DNA of 60,000 nt from Takakia lepidozioides (taxonomy: Eukaryota > Streptophyta > Takakiopsida > Takakiales > Takakiaceae): NCBI GenBank assembly GCA_030704615.1, contig CM060734.1:40256042-40316041 (forward strand). The letters are read 5' to 3'. How positions within the stretch are numbered: the stretch's first letter is position 1; each line of letters starts with the position of its first letter. Below are positions 34,661 through 45,340 of the stretch, piece by piece. The position numbers and the translations under genes were made by a program. The notes beneath the pieces were generated by a model. The model made no database searches. It had not been told where the DNA came from and was given only the letters and a program-made list of their open reading frames with translations.

Positions 34661-36110
34661 TGGATGGCAGTCAGGGGAGGGCCGGCATGTGCAGCTCCCT
34701 GTGACGTTCATAGGAGGAGTTGCGGTTGCCCAGCGAGGCAAGATGCCAACACTGGCAACATTCACAGCTGCAGTGAGTGGGCCTGGAGAGTTGCTAGAGG
34801 GCAACGCTCATTCAGAGGATGTGTCACCTCCGGGAGAGCAGAATGACATGTATGGTATGGCGGAGTTGCCTGCCATGGTTGCTCACACTCCATTGTGTGG
34901 TTCGAGCAAGGATTTGCAGCGGGTTGCTGATTGTCATGTGCAACAAGCCTGGGTAGAGGCTTTTGTACCGTCAGGAGAGGAGGACAGTGCGGGGATTGCA
35001 CCAGGACCACCTCAGTTGTCACCATTGGACACCACACCGATTGTGTGGCCGTGTCCGGATGAATGCATTTGCCTTCTGGACTTGTTTGGCGGGATCAGCA
35101 CCGGATTGGTTGTTGTTCTACAGGCAGGTGTATGAGTACGACGTTACTTGTATGTGGAGAAGGATGAGACTACACGACGCGTCTCACTCCGTCATATTGC
35201 TCAGTTGGTGCAGCAGTACCCTGAGTTGTTGCCGGACTCTGCGGTTCATGGATATCAGCAGGCCTTGCCAGCAGACATTTCGTTGCTGGGGGCGCAGGAT
35301 TTGGAGCAGGTTGGCTCCATTGATCTGGTAGTGGCAAGTTGGCCCTGCCAAGGGCATTCATCAGCCGGGCATGACAATGGATTGCGAGATTCGAGGTCGG
35401 GTCTGTTTTGGGAGATGGTGCGGGTTTTGCGCCACTTGCAGCTTCATCAAGCTGTATCTCCAGCATACATATTGGAGAATGTGCCACTGATGGGCGATTC
35501 TCGGGCTAGGGTGATGGCCAGTGTGCATCAAGTCCGGTCGTGGCTTGGGTCAGCAGTATTGCTGGATGCAGCTACAGTGGGGTCACGGGCTCATCGTCCA
35601 CGGCTATGGTGGACTAACTTGATGCCACCCGCACTGCTCAAGCGTGCATTTGATGGGGTGCAGCGGCCAGCACACCTCATAGTGGATAGCATTTTGGACA
35701 CATGGAGGCAGTCTCAGCGTGTGAGACACGATGACCGTTTGCCTTTGGTAGTGGTCAACAGGGTGGGTCAACCACGAGCAGCATTACCTACACTGCTCAA
35801 CTTCCCAGGATCGCATGCTTTCCGGGATAGTGGACCTAGCCTCCTGTGGGATGCTCAGTTGCAGCAGTTAGTGGAACCTAATGCTGACGAGCGTGAGCGG
35901 GCGATGGGTTTTACCACTGGTACCACGGCGGTGTCGTCTCTTTCTGAGGCATCACGTCGTCAGGTGTTGGGGCAAGCAATGGATCTCAATTGCTTGACCT
36001 GGATTATCAGCTTGGCTATGGCTGAGCAACGCAGAGTGCGGAGTACACTTCCCTCGATGGTCTCTCTGCCTACCGAGACGGTACAGGCAGTGAGTAGGGG
36101 CGGCATGTAA
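34661..36110 (+). pseudogene. C5-cytosine DNA methyltransferase (DNMT3-like) in retroelement copy 2
   Basis: All main motifs of a C5-cytosine methyltransferase are present in order. Motif I is LLDLFGGISTG (about 35,076), the catalytic Pro-Cys is in VVASWPCQGHSSAG (about 35,326), motif VI is YILENVPLMGD, and motif VIII is RAHRPRLWW. Motifs IX-X are RERAMGFTTG and VLGQAMDLNCLTW. Such enzymes add methyl groups to cytosine in DNA using S-adenosylmethionine. The order and the DLFGGISTG wording resemble the DNMT3 group. One in-frame TGA (35,133-35,135) separates motif I from motif IV; the downstream part stays in the same frame for 326 codons to 36,110. Methyltransferases inside retrotransposons are known from dinoflagellates and from charophyte algae. 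Confidence 0.88.
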
Positions 36111-36148
36111 GGACCACGAGGTGCAGGCATCCATGGCACACGTAGGAG

Positions 36149-36618
36149 GTGCTCGAGGTTCAAAGGGAGTTGGCAGCCAAGGTGGCGGTGATGGATGAGG
36201 TTGGGGATTTTTCTCAGGTTGAGGAAGTCCTCGAGGATGAGATGATGGGGCAAGATGAGGCCTTGTCATTGACTGAGCAGGTAGGGCCCTGGATGTCACT
36301 GCAGGGCGTGTTATTCAGAGGGTTCGAGAGGTGTTGCCCTCAGGAGTCCTGATCTTGGAAGGTCGGGATGGCATGACTTGGAAAGACCATGTGCGTAATT
36401 GTGCGCCATGTCACATTCCCAATGTCGATGGCAGAGTTGACCCAAACTTGGCAGTGGTACCTGCAAGTTTGAGGTGCATGCTCTGTGGGTCTGCTAAAGG
36501 GGCAGCCACCATGCTAATGTGTGATCGATGCTCAAGGGGTTGGCATATGGGATGCTTGACACCACCTCTTGAGAAGGTTCCTGACGGAGATTGGTTGTGT
36601 CCACACTGCTTGGGATAG
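36149..36618 (+). pseudogene. Acidic linker and PHD finger of retroelement copy 2
   Basis: A first frame (36,149-36,352) gives an acidic segment (VMDEVGDFSQVEEVLEDEMM). A different frame (36,331-36,618) carries LEGRDGMTWKDHVRNCAPCH, then a complete C4HC3 PHD finger, CMLCG...CDRCSRGWHMGC...CPHC. The frame change shows an indel or a separate product. Its place directly after the methyltransferase suggests a reader-writer pair, like the PHD-like ADD domain of animal DNMT3, but here on the C-terminal side. That function is inferred. Confidence 0.82.
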
Positions 36619-36754
36619 TGGCAGTGGACATGACTGGAGGCAGCTAATAAGACATGGGAGGTCAAGCTCATAGGAGTCAATACATGAGATGCCAAACTCA
36701 AGTTCATAGGTTGCAAGATGGGAACTAGCGATGGGGCAACTCTTGCACCCGGCC

Positions 36755-37644
36755 TCTTGATCTATCGAGTTTTAGTGTAGTAGGAATAGTGGTGGAGGAC
36801 TTAGTGAGGCTATGGTCACTATCACATCTTGTGGCTACCTGGACTTAGAGGGACCTAAGCACCAGCTAGGGGGACGATTGTGTGGACTAGTGACTGCCAT
36901 AGTGGGCAGCATAGTGGCAGCCTAGTGACTGACTAATTGTAGCCTAGTGGTTGGACTAGTGGCTGGACTAGTGATATACTAGTGTGTGGCGTGCACATGT
37001 GTTGTGTGGTTTTGGACAGCGATGTAGTTGTGTAGCGATATGTATGCGCACGACACATTTCTTCTTCTTCCTTTTTCTTGTTTTTTGTGTTTTTTGCAAG
37101 AACAGGGGACAGTGGCCGTGGAAATATATTAAACGGGAGGCGCTAGAAAAAACCAACCAAGGCGAGGAACCATGAGGAAACATCATTTTGATCTGGTGAC
37201 ACCCAGACCAAACCCCTAGGGTTGAAGCTATGACAAAGGGCCAAGGAAAATGATGACGAGCTAGCTAGATCCTAGATGTTTTTCAGATTGAGGGATAAGA
37301 AACTTATAAATCAGGAAAGTCGGAGCTCTCCACCTTCATAGTAGTCGAAAACCAAATTCCTAGCTAGAAAAAACCAAGTGGGCGAGATAACAACCTTCCA
37401 CCAACCTAAGCATGTAAGGAGAAAATGAAGCTAAGTGGGAGGACCTGCAGATTGGACACACAAGAATGGCATGGACAGTGACATCGAATTAGTTATATGT
37501 CCCATGCTACCTGAGCACTCAGAATAAAAGTGGATACATATTGCGTGCCCTGTTCACAATGAGAAACCTATTCAACACAAATTCATACATAATCAAAAGA
37601 TCAAGTGCAGTATTAGCATACACTTTCAAGTTATAATTGAAAGA
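36755..37644. other. Region downstream of the retroelement, no gene seen
   Basis: Several imperfect repeats of GGACTAGTG and TAGTGACTG occur at 36,870-36,985. Nothing resembling reverse transcriptase or integrase is visible in any frame. A T-rich tract lies at 37,060-37,100. Confidence 0.55.
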
Positions 37645-37776
37645 TCTAAGATAAGATAAATTTTATTTACTGTCCAGTTACAGTGTCTACTACCACATGG
37701 TGAAGGATTGAACCCAAGATCACCCAAGTTATGCACATGCAAGGCAAAAAATACCCAACCATAGGGCTACTTGCTA
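37645..37776 (-). mobile_element. tRNA-derived SINE (family member 1)
   Basis: The minus strand starts GCAAGTAGCCCTATGGTTGG (A-box), has GGTTCAATCCTTCACC (B-box) about 50 bases later, then CTGTAACTGGACAGTAAATA and a T-rich end TTTATCTTATCTT. It aligns over its whole length with 47,044-47,217, so both are copies of one SINE family. Confidence 0.75.
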
Positions 37777-38070
37777 TAAGGTAATTACAAAAATAATCTT
37801 ACTTATAATACATCACATAATGTAGGATTTGTATCCCTCATAGAAGTCTATGTCACTACATCATCCAATAGGTTTAGATATCCACAAACTGACATAACAA
37901 GCTTCAAGATTTATCTGAATCAATGCTCAGCCCCAACATCAAGGCAACAATTACCTGAATTGACGAATTTGCAAGTCCAATCTTATCTCCTCAATCTCTT
38001 GTTAGAGCGTAGGGGTGTCCAGAGTAATTTTTGGCTGCCTTCCTTGTTGACACTGCTTTCCTGAGAAAAA

Positions 38071-38346
38071 TTAGAAAATTACTAGAAAAAACATGATCAA
38101 AACATTACATTTGAAATACGAAGAACATGATTTCAATTTCAAATATGGAGTTTCCAATGCAAAATTAGAAAAAAGAGGCAACCTTACATTTGGCTTCCAT
38201 TCCTTCTGGGCTTGCTTCCTTAGGACCTCTGTCTCCTTTCCTTTTCTCTCTGTAGTCATTTCCTTTCGGGGTGATCTTGTAAAACCAAATGGATTTGGCT
38301 CCAAACCTCTCTTGAGATTGTTGTTGTCATGCACATTCTGCATCAT
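38071..38346 (-). repeat. NPFGF-repeat family copy (open frame, unknown)
   Basis: A frame of about 91 residues contains QNVHDNNNLKRG, PNPFGFTRS and ETEVLRKQAQKEW. The same order occurs on the opposite strand at 40,652-40,950, with roughly three quarters nucleotide identity extending past the stop into AT-rich sequence. No family is recognised. It may be an exon carried in a repeat. Confidence 0.6.
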
Positions 38347-39149
38347 GATTAAACAAATGTATAATGAATGATGTCAGTGTCTTCCTCTCGTACAATTGTA
38401 TCATTTCAACACTTAAGTTGGTTGTGTAGGTTACTTTTCTTGTTGCAACTCAATTCCTATACCGTATTGGGTCTCTTATACTTCAATAGTACATATCTCC
38501 ACAACAATATATTGATATCAAAACATAGTAAGGAACATTGATTCCAAACATACAAAGAAAGTAATAGTGCATTATTAGAGATAATAATAATAATATTTGA
38601 ATTTGAATTTGAATTTTTATATTAGAAAAAACATATTTAATAGTATTTTCTTAATTCTAGCGACGACCAAAGATCAAGAGCTAGTATAGCGTAGAGCAGA
38701 TATAGGGTGCCATAATGCCACATCATCGTCACCATGTTTCGTCGCCATGTTTCGTACGTCGTCAAGTTTTTTATATCTGCCCGGACTTCCCAAAAATAAC
38801 CGTGAGAGGTTGCAGCGCGGGGAAGAGACGATGATGGCTTGAGCGCGGATGGGTTTCACACACCAAAATGAGGTGACATGCTCATGTCATGGATTCTCTT
38901 TTCTTTGTTCATGTTCATTGTTCTCATTTTCAACTTGACCTTTGTCTTCCGCACAAACTGTAATGAAGAGCACCAACATTCTTTTGATTGACTGGTGCAA
39001 TACTCCAAATCTGCGCTCGCTGTTGTCTCCTTCTTGTGCTTGTCGTACACTATCCGCACATATGGGCTTTGTGAAACTCTTCTTCTCGACATAATCATCA
39101 AGGAGTCGAGGAAAATACAACAAAGATTTGAAAAGAGCTAGATGTGAGT
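38347..39149. other. AT-rich intergenic sequence
   Basis: Contains short ATA and AATTTG runs near 38,580-38,620 and no recognisable gene. Confidence 0.5.
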
Positions 39150-40250
39150 CTCACCCCCTCCTTCTCGTTCCCCCTCTCTTTCCTTCTTTCTTTAGACTAT
39201 GTACATAGGTTTAGCCATTCGGTTGTTCGGTAGACAATTTTTATACAAGCGCATATCTGAAAATGGTTTTATAGTCAGTTCAAAAACTAAATTATTCTAT
39301 GTCAGTAACCTCAACTTCTCATTGCCAATATGACCCATTCGTTTGTGTCAGATCCATATTATTTGATATGGTATTTATAGTTGACACTGATAAGAGATTA
39401 TTCTGCGTATTAATTTGTGTATGTTCTTGAACTCCCACTGAAGTTCCAAGAGAGTACAAGTTGCCTTTTCGTAACCCTATGGTAATATTATTCTTACCAT
39501 TTATCTGTTTCTTCGTTATAAAAGACTCTTTTATAAACTCGAGACAATATTCAGCGTCAACAGCTTTGCTGACTGTTATTAAGATTTTTCCTTAAAACGA
39601 GGTACCAATAGTACATCTGGAATTTGTCATATATCATTCTCAAGTTTGATTACAATAGTGCTTTGTCCAGATATTGAATGACATGAATTATCCCCTAAAT
39701 ATATCTCCTCTTTCGTTGAAAGTTTTTGATAGGAGATAAACCAATTTAAATTTAGGGTCATATGTTGTGTAGCACCATGATTAAGATACTAAGAATTATA
39801 ATTGGTGACTTCAACAGTAAGTGTTGCTACAAAGAGTTTGCTACAAAGAGTTGAAGTTCCTTTGAGACAATGTTTGCCAGAGAGAACTTCTTATCTTTTT
39901 ATTCAGCAACAATTTTTTTCTGGTAGTCTTTAAGAAAATGACCAGGCTTCTTACAAAAGAAACATTAAATCCCTCCAAGTACATTCTCTTTCAAATGTAA
40001 AGTACTTCCTATATCATTCCCTTTGTTCGGATGATACTCATTAGTCTTCATTTTATTTCCCCAATAATAGTTGTTTCCTGCGAACAACACTTCGTCTTTT
40101 GTAGACCCTATGACTTGTCATTTCCTTCTCATTTCCTCCTTGAGAAATAAGCCTCAACTGTAAGATTTGTTTGTCCCTTCCATCCCTTATCTTTTATGTT
40201 ATTTCATTGTCAGAATGAGGTCCATACTGATGTTTCATTTTTTGGTCTGT
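39150..40250 (-). mobile_element. Ty1/copia remnant B (gag end to pre-integrase)
   Basis: The minus strand shows, in order, a degenerate zinc knuckle CFFCKKPGHF (about 39,930-39,965; last Cys replaced by Tyr), the copia post-protease segment around VLLVPRF and SKAVDAEYC-like sequence (about 39,540-39,610, frameshifted), and a gag-pre-integrase MGHIGNEKL-like block (about 39,310-39,335). Stops and shifts occur throughout. It belongs to copia but is not clearly the same copy as remnant C. Confidence 0.65.
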
Positions 40251-40651
40251 CCAATATAGACACTTAATATTAAAGGTTGGGGAGGTGGAGAAGGACTGAA
40301 AGGTGGAGTAGGCCTGAATTTTGTGTTTCAGAAAGAACAACATGGAGGGGAAGAGGCTAGCCTCCAAACAGTTCGAGAACTTGCATCTGCCACAAAAGGT
40401 TACTTAAAACATTCGGATGGAAAAATCAATTGTCCATACAATGAAAATTATATGGTATATATTTTTTCTGGGAGTACCGACTTTTTTTCCTTACAATGTG
40501 GTTTCCGCCTATTTTTTAGAGAAACCAGTGAACCACACAAAGAAGTGTTAAGGTATGTTTTTTTTTTTGAGTAATATCTTTCTTTTCCCCACTAATTGCG
40601 TCAGCAATGCCTCAATAACACTACCAGCTAGGCCCATTACAATTGTGAGGT

Positions 40652-40950
40652 ATGCCCCTTTTGGTATTGGTGTTCGTAGATGAATTATGGGGGAGATGTA
40701 CACTTTCGATGAAAAATCTGGTTGATTACATTCAGAATGTTATACATGACTACGACAATTTCAAGGCATGTTGGCAGACAAATCCATTTGGTTTTGTAAG
40801 ACCCGGGGAGCAAGTGATTATAGAGAGAGTATCAAATGAGACAAAGGTCCTAAGGAAGCAAGTCCAGAAGGTTATGAAAGCCAAATAAGGCTGCCCCTAC
40901 TTCTCTTCCATTCTGGAAACTCTATTTGAATTGAATTGAAAATTGTATTT
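40652..40950 (+). repeat. NPFGF-repeat family copy, inverted relative to 38,071
   Basis: The frame reads LVLVFVDELWGRCTLSMKNL, then QNVIHDYDNF, TNPFGFVRP and ETKVLRKQVQK, ending at 40,888. The tail after the stop keeps similarity with the partner (GGAAACTC then ATTTGAAATTGAAA-like). Its function is unknown. An upstream frame (40,323-40,574) is not recognised. Confidence 0.6.
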
Positions 40951-41229
40951 GAAATCTGTATGTATCTGCATTTGTATTTGACATTTGAAATGTATTTGAA
41001 GTCCTTTTGTTTATCTATATCTAAATCTGGAATTCCAAAGATGAATGTGTCTCAACCTTCAAATCTTAGTGTGTCGGTTGTTAGATGTTGTGATGATGGA
41101 TGTCTATACATTTGGATCTTGAATGAACTTTGGATTGTGCGTCATGGCAATAACACTCTGGTTATCACAATTGATAATAGTTGGTCTGATTTGCTTATAA
41201 TATCTCACATTGCATAAACATATTTCACC

Positions 41230-43600
41230 TCAGTGCAATGGGTGTCTGTCTCTTACTCATCCAACTCACTACTCCTGAGTATAATAAGAAGCAATATCCG
41301 GATGTTGACTTACGACTATCAAGATTACACTCGTCCAATTGCATTTGTGTAATCCAACTTTGGAGCTTGAGTTGTATCTTTATACAACAATCCATGATTA
41401 ATTAGAAGCTCTTTTCAAATACCTAAAAATACGCTTTACAACAATCTAGTGTTGTAGTCCAGGGTTTGACATATGTTGAGATACCATCCCAACTGCAAAA
41501 GCGATTTCAGGTTATGTACACACCATACCGTAGATTAAGCTGTCTACTGCAATTTGAGAAGGAAACATCTTATGTTCTTCAATCGTTAAAGGTGCTTGTT
41601 CTCTAGAAAGTTTACTTCCTCCTTCAACAGGATTGCTGACAAATTTATATGACTCCATATTAAACTTCTTTAACACATTTTTTATATTTATTTTGGTTTC
41701 AGAATATGGTTTTCAGTTTCCTATTTCTTTGAACTTGAATACCAACACCATATTGTATAGATCCCATGTCTGTCAGTTCAAACTCATCCTTTAATCATTC
41801 TTGGTCTGTAATAGTATTTGGGTCGTTGCTGACAATAAAAGTATCATCCACATATAGAGCAAGAATTAAGAATACATCACTTTGTCGTTTTATGTAGATA
41901 TTTGAATCTGCCTCATTCTTTTCAAAATGAATTGAAATTAGAAAAATATCAATCCTTTGGTACGAGGCCCTTGGTGACTACTTTAACCCTAAAGGGTCTT
42001 ATTGAGTTAGCACATCATGTTAGTTTTCTTTTGATTCACATAACCCTCCAATTGTTGCATATATAATTCTTCTTCTATGTTACCATTCAAAAATGTTGTC
42101 TTTACGTCCATCTGATGGGTATCATAGTCTTTACCTGCAAACTAATGCAAGAAGAACTCTAAGTGAAGTTATTTTCACTACTGGAGAAAATGTATCATGG
42201 TAGTCTACTCCCTCAGTGTGGGAATAACATTTAGCTACAAGCCTTGCTTTATATAGTCAATTGTACCATCTGACTTCAATTTAATTTTGAATATCCGTGA
42301 CTTACATCCAATAGTTTTTCTATTCTATACGGTAAGTTCATAAGTGACGAAGTATTACTTTCATAAGTGACTTATATTTCTCACTCACTGCATGCTTCCA
42401 CTTCTTTGAATTGATCAATCGTTGCTAGTGCTTCCTTTATAGTCGTAGGCCCAGACATTTTACTTTCTATTAAATATGCTTTAGCAAAACTCAATGAATA
42501 TTCCAGCAATCGTTTTGTTGGTCTTCTTTCTCCTTCAGATCTTTGTAAACTCATTGGCATTTCTTCTTCTTCAAGGTTAAGATCAGGTACCTCAGCTGTA
42601 ACTTTGGTTGTTGTTCTAGTTGATGCTCCTATTTAGGTTCTTCAATCGTATCATAATGAGAATCAATCATTAGCACTGAATAATATTTAAGTTATTTGGA
42701 TCTCCCACTACTTCTTTATGTTCCCTCTGTCATTGATTCTCTTCAAATACCACATCTCTACTTATGATTACTGATTTAGATTCCATATCATATAGCTTAT
42801 AGCCCTTAGTGCTTTCACTATAACCAATAAACAAATATTTGTGGCTCTTAGAAACTTATTTCTTTTGCTTCTCCTTAAGAAATATGTGAGGATATCCAGA
42901 GGCGACGTGAGTAGTAAAGGAGGTGGTAGTTAATTATTTCAAGAGGAAAGACATGATGAGGCTGCAAAGTTATGTCCGGCATGAATACTTGGGATTTGTT
43001 ACTTTTTAGCATAATATGGAGAGGCCCAAGAAATTTAAATGACTTATACTTGGTTATAATCCCAGTCCAAGCTTCTTCATGTGTTTTCTCAATAACTTAG
43101 TAGCAGTGTGTGCCATATTGTGCGGATATGTTGCGGTAGCTATTGCCTCTACACAAAATACATTTGACAACCTTGCGTGTTTTAACATACATCTTGCACC
43201 TTTTTCAAGTGTTATGTTCTTTTGTTCTGACACCCCATTTTGCTGAGGTGTGTAGGAAACTGTTAGTTATCTTTTGAGTCCTTGCTCAATACAAAATTGA
43301 TTAAATGAACCGACAATGTACTCCCCTCCAATATCACTCCTTAAGAACTTTAATTGCCTGTTTGGGTTTCAGCCATAGCTTTATAGCCTTTAAATTTCTC
43401 CAAGACTTTATTTTTTCTTTTAAGAAAATACACACACGTCTTTCTTGAAAAAGCATCTATGAAAGTAATAAAATACTTTGGCCCGCTAAGAAACACAGTT
43501 TGCATATGACACAAATATCAAAAGGGACTAATTTCAATAAATTTGTTGCCGGTTTTCCACCACCCATTGGAAATTGTTTTCTTTGTTGTTTACCACCCAA
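41230..43600 (-). mobile_element. Ty1/copia remnant C (integrase-RT)
   Basis: The minus strand reads, from high to low coordinate: integrase core near 43,450-43,560 (LVPFDIC), SYTPQQNGVSEQKNITLEKG (about 43,190-43,260), reverse transcriptase LYVDDTFIVSN with intact YVDD (about 41,840-41,870), and MVCT-PEIAFAVGMVSQHMSN (about 41,450-41,530). Many stops and shifts are present. A dispersed repeat truncates the integrase near 43,600. No terminal repeats were found. Confidence 0.8.
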
Positions 43601-43905
43601 GCCCAACCACTCATCACCAAACGCGGAGCCCCACTGAGTCACATCCAAGAGATCAGCCCATAATTTATTTTATGTTTTTCTTAAAATTAAGAGGGGACGG
43701 GCCCTCAAAATTTTATTGATAAAGAGGGGAAAAATAAAGCTTTTACTGGCTTCCTCCCCTTTAAAAATAAAATAAAAAGGGGAGAAAAGAAAACCCAGAG
43801 GCCGATATGGCAAGAACACTCCCCCACAGTGGGCCGGGGATGAATACCATCCACATAGATGGCGACAACAACACTACCTATTTCATTTTCCTTATTGTTT
43901 GTAGT
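43595..43905. repeat. Dispersed repeat family R1, copy 1
   Basis: The block from AAGCCCAACCACTCATCACC through CCCTCAAAATTTTATTGAT to ACCATCCACATAGATGGC recurs at 48,085-48,425 with small indels. It contains a homopurine or A-rich stretch. It has no coding content and its class is unknown. Confidence 0.8.
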
Positions 43906-45340
43906 CTGGTTGGGTTTTGGAAGTTAGGGCATTAGATGACACTGGACACTTGGGTCAATGACACATGCTACCCTAGTCAATATATGAAGCGAGACGTTTG
44001 TTTTGTTTTGTAGCGTCCTTGAGATCTCCCAAACCGGGGCAGCCCCTGTGCTTGGTGCCATTGGAAAGCCCTCCGTGAGGAGGCTTGGTCTCATAATTGT
44101 TGGACCTGCGATGTGGGCGATGTGGGAGATGTGGAATTCCAAGTACTTTTGGTCGCTGGAAATTCGCAAAAAATAGCAAAGTAGGTTTTCATGGAGCAAT
44201 GATTGGCCCTTAACATGGGAGATTTGGAATTTCAAGTACTTTCGATCGCTGGAAATTCGTGAAAAATAGCAAAGTGGATATATCAATATATGAAACGGGA
44301 GATTATACTTGATACGGGAGATTGCAAAAATAGCAAAGTGGGCTTTGGGATTGCACTTGGACTTAGGTGACATTGGACACTTGAGGTTGCACTTGGGCCT
44401 CTACGTAGGATGCAACAGTCCTGCTTTAATGTTAGGCCTCTAGAGTATGAAATTTCTAACAGATAGCCAGGTATCACATATAACCTGACAGCAGGGAGAA
44501 TTTTCATAAATTATCAGTTACAAGAGGCACAGTAAACCAGGTCATGCCAATGAAAGATAACATTTAATCATTGAGTAGGTTGAAAATATGAAAGAATGTC
44601 GGTTTGTAAAATGTCGGTTATGCCTAGCTAAAATCACTTCCTTCTAGATTGCTAAACACTTCACGAGACAAGCACTAGTATCGGTGTTTGGCTACGCAAG
44701 ATAGAAATGTAAAATGTCAATGGCAGCTTGAACCTCATGAATGGATGAATGGATGGATGGATGGATGCTCAGCTTGAACCTCATAAATGGATGAATGGAT
44801 GCTCTATTTCAGATGAGCATGAATGGATGGTCTATTTTGGGGACGTCTCTCTATGGAATCTAACTACTATATGAGTTAACACTATGAAGAGTAGGATAAA
44901 CTAACAATTAACCACTTAACACTCTTGACATGGTTTCTAGTGTATTTTTTTGCAGAATATCAAAACCGTAACATTTAGAGTGAAATAACACATAAGCAGG
45001 TAACAATAAGGCAAGGTCGACTGTATGAGTTATGTAGCTAGAGAATATATTCTCTCGAATAAGAGACTGGATCAAGTCAAAGAGCATATTGGAAAAGGGA
45101 GTTCGATGGAATTTTGAATATTCAGCTCTTATGCTTCAGCGGCAAACATCATGATTCATGCCATGTTCAGCTGAATTTGCACATCGATACATAGGAGATT
45201 GCACTTGGGCTTAGATTTCAATTCTTTATACATGGGCCAATGGCACACGCGCTACCGTAGATCCCAAACAGTGGGGTCTCTGGATACATAGGGGATTGCA
45301 CTTGGATAAACATGACACTTGACACTTGGGCAAACGGCAC
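43906..45340. repeat. Diffuse repeats around GATTGCACTTGGGC
   Basis: Motifs such as GACACTTGGG, GCTACCCTAG and GGGATTGCACTTGG occur at about 43,935-43,975, 44,345-44,400 and 45,195-45,355. A two-unit degenerate tandem (period about 97 bp, GGGAGATNTGGAATTNCAAG) lies at 44,120-44,280, and an (ATGG)n microsatellite at 44,740-44,768. No gene is seen. Confidence 0.6.

Larger units (their letters stand above)
29373..36760 (+). mobile_element. Gypsy-like element carrying methyltransferase and PHD finger (copy 2)
   Basis: The fullest copy of the family. From the TGTCAAGTTATTTTACC terminus it runs through a 3-kb leader with a tandem repeat, gag with zinc knuckles, a DSG-type protease, a C5-cytosine methyltransferase and a PHD finger. 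Similarity to copy 1 ends at about 36,754, so the true 3' end is uncertain and no second terminal repeat was found. No reverse transcriptase, RNase H or integrase is recognisable in or after it. The frame has three stops and at least two shifts, so this copy is dead or degenerate. Gag and protease type point to Ty3/gypsy. Confidence 0.85.

Noticed and set aside
40323-40574. Open frame as a separate gene
   Set aside because: It has no recognisable domain, low-complexity C-terminal codons and lies within repeat-derived sequence.
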